Below are positions 1 through 5,917 of a stretch of 6,289 nt of DNA, in pieces; positions within the stretch are counted from its first letter, which is position 1; every line of letters starts with the position of its first letter. The notes below the pieces were generated by a model. The model worked only from the letters and a program-made list of their open reading frames with translations. It was not told the origin of the DNA and did not search any database. The DNA comes from JADLEX01 sp964586775. GTDB lineage: Bacteria > Lernaellota > Lernaellaia > JACKCT01. The stretch lies in NCBI GenBank assembly GCA_964586775.1, contig CAZPJD010000050.1, positions 1 through 6,289 of the forward strand. The letters are read 5' to 3'. A program made the position numbers and the translations under genes.

Positions 1-198
1 GTCCAAAACGCCGGCGGCCAAGCTCAGGGACGGGTACGCGACACCAGAGCGAATTCGGCCACGCCCTCGGGACGCATCCACGAAACACGAGGGAGCGGTT
101 TCTTTCAACCGAATGCGGGTGAATAACCCGTTGGGATGCTCAGGATGACAAACCCAAGAGGGCTTCACCAGTCGCGCCGCCTCGCCTACCATGCGCCC
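1..198. other. gene-free stretch upstream of the methyltransferase
   Basis: No ORF with supporting motifs was found. Plus frame 1 is open from base 1 to a TAA at 124-126 but has no recognisable protein. One minus-strand frame is also open through 1-135. A small hairpin CGGGT-gaata-ACCCG sits at 116-130. No convincing promoter or ribosome binding site for the downstream gene was seen. Confidence 0.4.
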
Positions 199-987
199 AT
201 GGATTCCGGCCAAAAGTCGAGCGTCGCCGAGCGCTGGGAGCGCGTCACCAACTCCCCTGAGTCGGTGTACAAGAGCGTCGTCGTGCCCGCGCAAAAGATC
301 CGGTATTTCGCGGATTCGGCCTACGTGCGTCCGATCGTCGAAGCCACGCCCGAGGGCGCGCGATGTCTGGAGACCGGGTGCGGGTCGGGGTCGCTGTCGC
401 TGGCGGTGGCGTCCACCGGGCGGCGCGTGACGACGATCGACATCGCGCAGGGCGTGCTCGACAATTTGGCCGCGAACCACAAGCGGCTCGTGTCGGATTT
501 TCCGGGCATGGGCGAGATCGACACGGTGCGCGGCGACATCGAACGCATGCCCTTTGCCGACGGCACCTTCGCCGCGGTCTTCAGCGAGGGCGTGATCGAG
601 CATTGGGTCGAGCGGCCCGCGCGCCTCGCCGTGATGCGCGAGATGATCCGCGTGCTCAGGCCCGGCGGGCGGCTCGTGCTCTTCGTGCCCAACGGCCGCC
701 ACGTGCTGCACGGCTGGTGGCAGCTCACGCGCTACCCCGGCTACGCGAGCGAAAACGAGGTTCCGTGGCACCGCTTTTCGTCAGCGGAGCTGGCGGGCGA
801 ACTGGCCGAGGTGGGCCTCGTGGACGTGACGCACGACGGCATCAGCCCGTATTCCACGCTCGCGATATGGCCGAATTGGTGGATTCTGCGCGCCGCCGCG
901 GCGGTACTGCGCCGCGCGCTGCCCGAGCCCATTTGGCTGCGGCGCAAATTCGGATTCAATCTGATGGCGGCGGGGAGGAAGGGGTAG
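199..987 (+). CDS. class I SAM-dependent methyltransferase (Methyltransf_11-like)
   Basis: Probable cytoplasmic methyltransferase using S-adenosylmethionine; the acceptor is unknown. From the ATG at 199 it is 262 residues long. Visible motifs are the glycine-rich SAM loop LETGCGSGSLSL (about residues 57-68), the acidic end of strand 2 in TTIDIAQ (Asp81), GDIERMPF (about 112-119) contacting the adenine, FSEGVIEHW (128-136) and the post-III segment VLRPGGRLVLFVPN (152-165). These fit the UbiE/Methyltransf_11 fold. The Trp/Arg-rich C-terminus is not diagnostic. Start choice is uncertain: in-frame ATGs also lie at 136 and 145, and none has a good Shine-Dalgarno. I prefer 199 because the residues after it (SVAERWERV) look like the usual family N-terminus, while the 21 residues before it look non-conserved. 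It converges on glgB with a 106-base gap. The fold is near certain; any specific role (quinone, sugar, lipid or small-molecule methylation) is open. Confidence 0.88.
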   Translation: MDSGQKSSVAERWERVTNSPESVYKSVVVPAQKIRYFADSAYVRPIVEATPEGARCLETGCGSGSLSLAVASTGRRVTTIDIAQGVLDNLAANHKRLVSDFPGMGEIDTVRGDIERMPFADGTFAAVFSEGVIEHWVERPARLAVMREMIRVLRPGGRLVLFVPNGRHVLHGWWQLTRYPGYASENEVPWHRFSSAELAGELAEVGLVDVTHDGISPYSTLAIWPNWWILRAAAAVLRRALPEPIWLRRKFGFNLMAAGRKG

Positions 988-1010
988 GCGCTCACCTCCT
1001 TTTCCTACCC
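982..1010. other. weak inverted repeat between convergent genes
   Basis: A 7-base arm GGGTAGG (982-988, overlapping the methyltransferase TAG stop) pairs with CCTACCC (1004-1010) across a 15-base loop. No T-run follows on either strand, so it is a poor intrinsic terminator. It is the only obvious pairing in the 106-base gap where transcription from both sides must end. Confidence 0.2.
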
Positions 1011-1093
1011 GTCGGAAGCGAGCCGAGCCCGCACCGATCCACAGCATGGCGGACGCCGACGCGTACCGCTCGGACGTGGACGTTTTGCCGCCC

Positions 1094-2995
1094 TCACCGC
1101 TCCGGCTTGAGGATCAGCGTCGCCAGCGGCGGCAGCACCAACTCGGCGCAGGACGGCAGGCCGTGGCACACCTCGTCGCGCGATTCGATGAAGCCCGCGT
1201 TGCCGAGGTTCGATCCGCCGTAGGCGTGGGCGTCGCTGTTGAGCGCCTCGCGCCACCGGCCGCCGATTGGAAGTCCAATGCGGTAATTCATCCGCGGTAC
1301 GGGCGTGAAATTGCACACGCACACGACCACGTCCTCGGGATCCTTGGCCTTGCGGTAGAAGCTGATGACGCTGTGCAGGTGGTCCGTGCAGTCGATCCAT
1401 TGGAATCCCGTCCAATCGTAATCGACCTCGTGCAGCGCGGGATCGGAACGCAGCAGCGCGTTCAGGTCGCGTAGCCAGCGATGCAACCCCCGCTGGAAAT
1501 CGAAGCGCATCAAGTGCCAGTCGAGCTGCCATGCGTCGTTCCACTCGCTGCCCTGCCCGAACTCGCAGCCCATGAAGAGCAGCTTCTTGCCGGGATAGCA
1601 CCACATGTAGCCATAGAGCGCGCGCAGGTTGGCGAACTTCTGCCAGCCGTCGCCCGGCATCTTGCCGAGCATCGAGCCTTTTCCGTGCACGACCTCGTCG
1701 TGCGAGAACGGCAGGATGAAATTTTCGTGCGACGCGTAGAGCATGCCGAAGGTCAGGTCGTTGTGGTGGTATTGGCGATACACGGGCTCTTTGGACATGA
1801 AACGAAGCATGTCGTGCATCCAGCCCATGTTCCATTTGAAACCGAAGCCGAGCCCGCCCAGATACGTCGGGCGCGACACGCCCGGCCAGGCGGTCGATTC
1901 CTCGGCGCAGGTGAAACAATCGGGGAATCGCTCATAGATCATCTGGTTCGCGCGACGCAGGAGTTCGATGGCTTCCAGATTTTCGCGCCCGCCGTGCGCG
2001 TTGGGCACCCACTCGCCCGCCTTGCGCGAGTAATCGAGGTAGAGCATCGACGCCACGGCGTCCACGCGCAGGCCGTCGATATGGTATTTGTCGAGCCAGA
2101 AGAGCGCCGACGCGAGCAGGAAGCTGCGGACCTCGTGGCGGCCGTAGTTGAAGATCAGGGTGCCCCAATCCTGGTGTTCGCCCTTTCGCGGGTCGGCGTG
2201 CTCGTAGAGGTGCGTGCCGTCGAAATACGACAGGCCGTGGCCGTCCTTGGGAAAGTGAGCGGGAACCCAGTCGAGGATCACGCCGACCCCCGCCTGATGA
2301 AAACGGTCGACGAGGTACATGAAGTCTTGCGGCGTGCCGAAGCGGCTCGTCGGCGCAAAATAGCCGATCGTCTGGTAGCCCCATGATGCGTCGAAGGGAT
2401 GCTCGGTGATGGGGAGCAGTTCGATGTGCGTGAAACCCAAGTCGCGCACGTACTCGACGAGCTGATCGGCGAGCTCGCGGTACGAGAGCCACCGGCCGTC
2501 CTCGGTGCGTCGCCAGGAACCCAGGTGCACCTCGTAGACCGACATCGCCGAATCGACCCCGTTGTACTGCCCGCGCGAGGCCATCCACTCGGTGTCGCTC
2601 CACGTGTAATCCTCGATGTTCCAGACGACCGATGCGGTTTTGGGGCGCAGCTCCGCCGCGAAGCCGAAGGGGTCCGACTTCTCGACCTCGTAGCCGTTCG
2701 CGTTCGACCGGATGAAGAACTTGTAGCAATCGCCCTGCTTCACGCCCGGGGCGAACCCCTGCCACACACCCGACGATCCCACGCTGTCGAGGCGGTGCGT
2801 CTCGCGGTTCCAGCCGTTGAAATCGCCGACGAGGCTCACCTCGCGGGCGTTGGGCGCCCAAACGGCGAAGCGCGTTCCGGCCACGCCCTTGCGGGTTTCG
2901 GGATGCGCGCCGAATTTGTCGTACGCGAAGCCGTAGTTCCCCTCGCCGAACAGATGAAGATCGTAGTCCGTCAGCGGTCCCTTGCGGTCCGACAT
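1094..2995 (-). CDS. glgB: 1,4-alpha-glucan branching enzyme GlgB (GH13)
   Basis: Cytoplasmic glycogen branching enzyme (EC 2.4.1.18). It cleaves an alpha-1,4 glucan and rejoins the piece by an alpha-1,6 bond. Complete at 633 residues. A CBM48 domain (about 15-115, with the FAVWAPNA and VGDFNGWN motifs) precedes a GH13 barrel (about 150-520) and a C-terminal beta domain ending in LPPLATLILKPER. Catalytic residues are visible: nucleophile Asp312 in GLRVDAVAS, acid/base Glu365 in CAEES, and Asp433 in PFSHDEVVHGKGSM. Their spacings (53 and 68) equal those recalled for E. coli GlgB (405, 458, 526). Region I is LDWVPAHFP (241-249). It is about 95 residues shorter than the E. coli enzyme because the N-terminal N1 module is absent, as in B. 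subtilis-type GlgB. The start at 2995 is supported by AGGGA seven bases upstream. No glgA, glgC, glgP or glgX lies in the window, and the neighbour upstream is a lipoprotein 144 bases away, so an operon link is doubtful. Confidence 0.97.
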   Translation of the reverse strand: MSDRKGPLTDYDLHLFGEGNYGFAYDKFGAHPETRKGVAGTRFAVWAPNAREVSLVGDFNGWNRETHRLDSVGSSGVWQGFAPGVKQGDCYKFFIRSNANGYEVEKSDPFGFAAELRPKTASVVWNIEDYTWSDTEWMASRGQYNGVDSAMSVYEVHLGSWRRTEDGRWLSYRELADQLVEYVRDLGFTHIELLPITEHPFDASWGYQTIGYFAPTSRFGTPQDFMYLVDRFHQAGVGVILDWVPAHFPKDGHGLSYFDGTHLYEHADPRKGEHQDWGTLIFNYGRHEVRSFLLASALFWLDKYHIDGLRVDAVASMLYLDYSRKAGEWVPNAHGGRENLEAIELLRRANQMIYERFPDCFTCAEESTAWPGVSRPTYLGGLGFGFKWNMGWMHDMLRFMSKEPVYRQYHHNDLTFGMLYASHENFILPFSHDEVVHGKGSMLGKMPGDGWQKFANLRALYGYMWCYPGKKLLFMGCEFGQGSEWNDAWQLDWHLMRFDFQRGLHRWLRDLNALLRSDPALHEVDYDWTGFQWIDCTDHLHSVISFYRKAKDPEDVVVCVCNFTPVPRMNYRIGLPIGGRWREALNSDAHAYGGSNLGNAGFIESRDEVCHGLPSCAELVLPPLATLILKPER

Positions 2996-3002
2996 GGCAT
3001 GT

Positions 3003-3007
3003 TCCCT
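3003..3007 (-). promoter_or_regulatory. ribosome binding site of glgB
   Basis: AGGGA on the minus strand, separated by seven bases from the ATG at 2995. It fixes the glgB start; an ATG five bases further upstream (3000-2998) is out of frame. Confidence 0.6.
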
Positions 3008-3035
3008 GGGATGAAAATGGCCGCCCGCCGCAACC

Positions 3036-3081
3036 CCATCGGCGGGGCGCGCCCCCGGGCGGGGGCGATTCGCGCCGATGG
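3036..3081 (-). other. long GC-rich stem-loop upstream of glgB
   Basis: The arms CCATCGGCG (3036-3044) and CGCCGATGG (3073-3081) are perfect 9-base inverted repeats. They enclose a second perfect hairpin, CGCCCCC (3050-3056) with GGGGGCG (3061-3067) around a GGGC loop. No T-run follows, so it is not a classical intrinsic terminator. It lies 40-85 bases before the glgB ATG. It could be a structured leader, a factor-dependent terminator or transcript-stabilising structure behind the lipoprotein gene, or a genome-specific palindromic repeat. The pairing is seen; the role is not known. Confidence 0.45.
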
Positions 3082-3109
3082 TTATCAGATCCGCGCGGGC
3101 TTGGAAAGA

Positions 3110-3133
3110 CGCGGCGGCATCGCGACCGCCGCG
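3110..3133 (-). terminator. probable terminator of the large lipoprotein gene
   Basis: Starting six bases after the TAA stop, the minus strand carries CGCGGCGG, an 8-base loop and CCGCCGCG: a perfect 8-base GC-only stem (arms 3126-3133 and 3110-3117). It is followed by the short pyrimidine run TCTTTCC. Position and stem strength suit a terminator, but the T-run is weak, so termination may be partial. Confidence 0.5.
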
Positions 3134-3139
3134 CCGTCG

Positions 3140-5719
3140 TTAGTCGCAGCGAATTTCGAGCACGTCGTTCGTCGTGTCCAGATCGTTCGGGACCGAAACC
3201 GTCACCGTGAACTTGGGCTCCTCGTAGTACGAAAAATCCGCGCCGGTGGTGAACGTGTATTGATGCGTCCCGCCGTACGCGAGGAACGGCACGTTGGCGG
3301 TCTCCTCGACGAGGATTCCCGCGCCCACGCGATGGGAAACCTCCACCGAGTCGCCGGTGAAGATGCCGCCGACGCTGGTGATCTCGATCGTCACCGGCGA
3401 GGCGCCGTTCGCGGCGCACACGTCCGCGGGGACGATGATCGCCGTGGGCGCGAGGTCGGTTTGCGGCGTCGAAATCGACACGTCGTCGAACGCGAAGCCG
3501 TCGTAGGTCACCGAGCCCTCCGAGCCGAAGACCACGCGCATCTGCACCAGCGGATCGCGCAGGTCGCCGAGGGTGTGCGTGGCGAGGTCCCAAGCGCCCG
3601 CCGAGCCGGTCCAGCAGACCTGCGGGCCCTGTGTGAGGCCGTTGCAGGTGCTGTCGGTGTACCAGTTCACGCCGGTGCCCACGTCGCCGACCGTCACCCA
3701 GTTGATGCCCTGATCGACCGTGTAGTCCACGCGCGCGCCGTCGTAGCTGTTTTCGGCGTCCACGCGCCGCGCGAGGGAGAGGATGGGATCCTCGTCGTCA
3801 ATCGCGCCGAACGACGAAAAGTCGAGGCACGGCGACACCACGAACCCGAACTCGTTGTTGCGATACGCGGCGTCGAGGTCGGTGGTCCACACCTTCGTGC
3901 CGCTCCACGCGGTATTGATGACGCTGCCCGCGGGTGCGCCCCACTCGAAGCTGGTGTTGCCCATCGCGACCCAGCCGTTGAAAGCGCCCTCGAAGTCCTC
4001 GAAGTAGGGGAAGTCGGAGATCGTGCCCTGGTTGATGACGCGGTCCGAACCGCGCACGACGAACTCGTAGCCTGTCCCCGCGCCCGCCGCCTCGACCGCG
4101 ATGACCTTGATGCCGCGCGAGGCGAGGTCCGCGCCGATGGCGAAGTCATGCACCAGTGTGTCGCCCGACTCGAAGGGATCGCCACTCGCGTCCACGACCT
4201 CGGTGACCGCGGGCTCGCCGTTGACGCTGTACGTGAGCGTCACTTCGTCGAGCGGCGCGGGCAGGTGCGCGAACGAAATCTCAGCGGTCACGGTCTCCGC
4301 GTCGCTGTATCCGCACGAAAAGTCGATGCCGCCGATGTCGACGGTTTCGATGGCGACGCTCGCCGTTTCGACCGACGAAATCGAAACGGAGTCCACGCCG
4401 AAGCCTTCATAGGTGATCGACGAATCGCTGGAGAAGCGCCAGAGCAATTGAACGGAGGGCTGACCAGCGGCGCCCGTCAGGGTATTCGACGCGCGCACCC
4501 ACCCGGCGCTGTTGCCGTCCCACCACTGATTGACGTTGTCGTTGTACCAGTTCTGGCCCGTTCCCGCCGCGCCGACGCGCGACCACGTCGTGCCCTGGTC
4601 GAAGGACATATCCACGTAGCCCTCGTCGCAGCACGACTCGGTGTTGTAGATCAGGTCGAAGGACATCGTCGGGTCTTGCGACACGCCCGAAAAATTGAAC
4701 TCGGGCGGCACGAGCCACGAGCTCTCGCTGTTGTTGTATGCGCCATCGAGGTTCGTGACCCAAGCGTTCGGAGGGGTTGGCGCATACGAGATGAATGTGG
4801 CCGCGGGAATGCCCCACTCCCACGAGTTCGGCGTGCCCACGCCGTACCAGCCGCCGTTCGTCGAGTCGAAGTTTTCGACGAAGAGAAACTCTCCGCCGCA
4901 CGAATAGCCGTCGGGAAAGATCGCGTCGTCCGCGTCGTCGCAATCGTTGCCGCCCTGGATGCTTCCGTCGTCGTGCTGCGTGTCGTCCCAACCGGGGCAC
5001 GCGACGAAGTCGTCGCCGTCGCGATCGGTTTCGGTGACCGGCACCTCGCCGAGACACGCGTTGTCGTTGCCGTCGCACCGCTCGGGCGCGCCGGGGAAGC
5101 TCATGGGATCGGCGTCGTCACAGTCGCCGCCCGCGACGATGTCGGGATCGGTGCGAAAGCCCGTCCACCCGAAGCACTCCACGAATCCGTCGCCGTCGCC
5201 GTCGGCTTCCACCGCGGGGACGCCGCCCGAGCAGGCATCGTCCACGCCGTTGCACAGCTCGGTGTTGCCGGGGAAGCGCGCGGGATCGTGGTCGTCGCAA
5301 TCGGGGCCGTCGAGCGTTTCGTACGCGTCGCATCCCGCGTACGCGCCGTCGGCGTCGGTGTCCGCGCACGTGTCACACGACTCCCAGTTGTTGGGATCGG
5401 CGTCGTCGCAGTCCTCGCCCGCGGGGCAGTTCTCGCCGCGCGTGTCGCCGTCGCCGTCCACGCAGGTCGGCTGCGTGTCGTCGTCGCCCGTGTCGTCGTC
5501 GGCCTGCGTGTCGTCGTCCGGGCCGCCGTCGTCGTCGGACAGATCGTCGTCGCCCGCGTCGTCGTCGGAATCGTCGTCGGCCGGGCCGTCGTCATCCGCC
5601 CCGGAATCGTCGTCGTCTCCCCCGCCGCCGCACGCCGAAATGGAAATGGCCATCGCCAGGACGCACGCGAAAATCCACGCCTTCGTCATCACGTACGCGA
5701 AAACCCAAGCCTTCGACAT
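3140..5719 (-). CDS. large surface lipoprotein: Asp-rich stalk, MopE-like repeats, two jelly-roll/Ig-like units
   Basis: No named homologue is recognised. From the ATG at 5719 it has 859 residues. The signal peptide ends in the lipobox ISAC with Cys30, so it should be lipidated and exported. An Asp stalk (35-81, DDD blocks split by G, S, T, A, P) follows. Next is a Cys/Asp-rich region (86-276) with four DCDD cores (Asp103, 140, 199, 259), typical of MopE-type putative metal-binding repeats. The rest is two similar units: jelly roll A (277-452) plus Ig/CARDB-like domain (453-566), then jelly roll B (571-752) plus Ig/CARDB-like domain (753-859). Paired motifs include GTGQNWYND/GTGVNWYTD and GFGVDSVSIS/GFAFDDVSIS. 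Such jelly rolls resemble MAM or M6-peptidase accessory domains, which bind ligands rather than catalyse; I see no protease motif. In-frame ATGs also exist at 5791 (no SD, non-signal-like leader) and 5689 (a shorter, more usual signal peptide). 5719 has GGGGG seven bases upstream. Likely role is adhesion or ligand binding, by inference. Confidence 0.85.
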   Translation of the reverse strand: MSKAWVFAYVMTKAWIFACVLAMAISISACGGGGDDDDSGADDDGPADDDSDDDAGDDDLSDDDGGPDDDTQADDDTGDDDTQPTCVDGDGDTRGENCPAGEDCDDADPNNWESCDTCADTDADGAYAGCDAYETLDGPDCDDHDPARFPGNTELCNGVDDACSGGVPAVEADGDGDGFVECFGWTGFRTDPDIVAGGDCDDADPMSFPGAPERCDGNDNACLGEVPVTETDRDGDDFVACPGWDDTQHDDGSIQGGNDCDDADDAIFPDGYSCGGEFLFVENFDSTNGGWYGVGTPNSWEWGIPAATFISYAPTPPNAWVTNLDGAYNNSESSWLVPPEFNFSGVSQDPTMSFDLIYNTESCCDEGYVDMSFDQGTTWSRVGAAGTGQNWYNDNVNQWWDGNSAGWVRASNTLTGAAGQPSVQLLWRFSSDSSITYEGFGVDSVSISSVETASVAIETVDIGGIDFSCGYSDAETVTAEISFAHLPAPLDEVTLTYSVNGEPAVTEVVDASGDPFESGDTLVHDFAIGADLASRGIKVIAVEAAGAGTGYEFVVRGSDRVINQGTISDFPYFEDFEGAFNGWVAMGNTSFEWGAPAGSVINTAWSGTKVWTTDLDAAYRNNEFGFVVSPCLDFSSFGAIDDEDPILSLARRVDAENSYDGARVDYTVDQGINWVTVGDVGTGVNWYTDSTCNGLTQGPQVCWTGSAGAWDLATHTLGDLRDPLVQMRVVFGSEGSVTYDGFAFDDVSISTPQTDLAPTAIIVPADVCAANGASPVTIEITSVGGIFTGDSVEVSHRVGAGILVEETANVPFLAYGGTHQYTFTTGADFSYYEEPKFTVTVSVPNDLDTTNDVLEIRCD
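3143..4891 (-). repeat. coding duplication: two jelly-roll + Ig-like units
   Basis: Unit 1 (about 4891-4022) and unit 2 (about 4009-3143) encode the same domain order and align at about 290-300 residues offset. Landmarks are ENFDSTNGGW with EDFEGAFNGW, AWVTNLDGAYNN with VWTTDLDAAYRN, MSFDQGTTW with YTVDQGINW, and YEGFGVDSVSIS with YDGFAFDDVSIS. The likeness is clear in protein but not as long DNA identity, so the duplication is old. Unit 1 has a vicinal Cys-Cys (ESCCDEGY) where unit 2 has NSYDGA. Confidence 0.75.
4892..5464 (-). repeat. MopE-like DCDD metal-binding repeats
   Basis: Four copies of a degenerate unit built on DxDxDG, then DCDDxDP, then PGxxExCxGxDxxC. The DCDD cores are followed by ADP, HDP, ADP and ADD. 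Copies 2 and 3 are the most complete (FPGNTELCNGVDDAC and FPGAPERCDGNDNAC). Acidic side chains and regular Cys pairs suggest Ca-like ion binding and disulfides outside the cytoplasm. MopE-type repeats are known as putative metal-binding motifs; metal identity here is inference. Confidence 0.7.
5477..5617 (-). repeat. Asp-codon triplet tract (lipoprotein stalk)
   Basis: Low-complexity (GAC)n-type DNA coding 28 Asp in nine blocks (one DDDD, eight DDD) broken by short S, G, A, P, T, L, Q spacers. It directly follows lipidated Cys and GGGG. It likely forms an extended, highly charged tether between membrane and folded head. Nearly all codons are GAC, so slippage would change length in frame. Confidence 0.85.
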
Positions 5720-5720
5720 C
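5661..5720 (-). repeat. 30-base in-frame tandem duplication at the signal-peptide start
   Basis: Bases 5661-5690 and 5691-5720 are direct tandem copies, 26 of 30 identical. They code MSKAWVFAYV followed by MTKAWIFACV, so each copy begins with its own ATG (5719 and 5689). The result is a doubled n-region: 29 residues before the lipobox Cys rather than 19. Confidence 0.85.
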
Positions 5721-5739
5721 ACGCAACCCCCGGAAAACC

Positions 5740-5768
5740 CATATCGAGATCCATTGTCCGGATCACAA
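5740..5768 (-). promoter_or_regulatory. possible sigma-70-like promoter of the large lipoprotein gene
   Basis: On the minus strand TTGTGA (5768-5763) and GATATG (5745-5740) are separated by exactly 17 bases, placing a start near 5733, just before the GGGGG ribosome-binding stretch and the ATG at 5719. The match to consensus is poor (4/6 and 3/6), so this is only a candidate. If real, it excludes the upstream ATG at 5791. Confidence 0.18.
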
Positions 5769-5861
5769 CAGGAATTCGCGCGAAAGTCCACAAAAAAAGC
5801 GCGGTTGCCGGTGCGGAGGAGGGCGGCGGATCATCCAGCGTCGTGGGAAAACCAAAAAGGC

Positions 5862-5896
5862 AAAAAAATCCCCGGGTCCGAAGACCCGGGGATTTT
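5862..5896 (-). terminator. strong intrinsic terminator with UUCG tetraloop
   Basis: A perfect 14-base stem: arms 5883-5896 and 5865-5878 around a 4-base loop (CGAA on plus, TTCG on minus). In minus-strand RNA this is GGGUC-UUCG-GACCC, the extra-stable C(UUCG)G tetraloop, followed by seven T (5868-5862, the first four of which can pair with the A-run). It starts 22 bases after the stop of the small lipoprotein gene. On the plus strand only four T follow, so it mainly serves the minus strand. It separates the two lipoprotein genes transcriptionally. Confidence 0.93.
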
Positions 5897-5917
5897 GGAC
5901 GATCTTTTCAGGACGGA

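Noticed and set aside
136..198. 21-residue N-terminal extension of the methyltransferase
   Set aside because: No ribosome binding site at 136 or 145 and no family-like residues. Kept as an alternative start only; it cannot be excluded.
993..1003. Perfect Shine-Dalgarno-like AAAAGGAGGTG on the minus strand just before a GTG ORF (741-995)
   Set aside because: The GTG is part of the SD-like stretch itself, so spacing is zero, and the 84-residue ORF is antisense to the methyltransferase with no recognisable domain. Probably chance.
363..1223. 286-residue plus-strand ORF overlapping the methyltransferase
   Set aside because: Arg/Ala-rich shadow frame; the methyltransferase frame carries clear SAM motifs.
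1481..2386. 301-residue plus-strand ORF opposite glgB
   Set aside because: High GC leaves the antisense frame open; glgB on the other strand has full catalytic motifs, and this one has none.
1932..3593. 553-residue minus-strand ORF overlapping glgB and the lipoprotein gene
   Set aside because: Arg/Gly-rich out-of-frame shadow spanning two real genes and the hairpin-filled gap.
5720..5791. Longer N-terminus of the large lipoprotein starting at the ATG at 5791
   Set aside because: No Shine-Dalgarno before it, and its 24 residues (with Cys-Cys and Asp) would sit ahead of a good signal peptide and spoil export.
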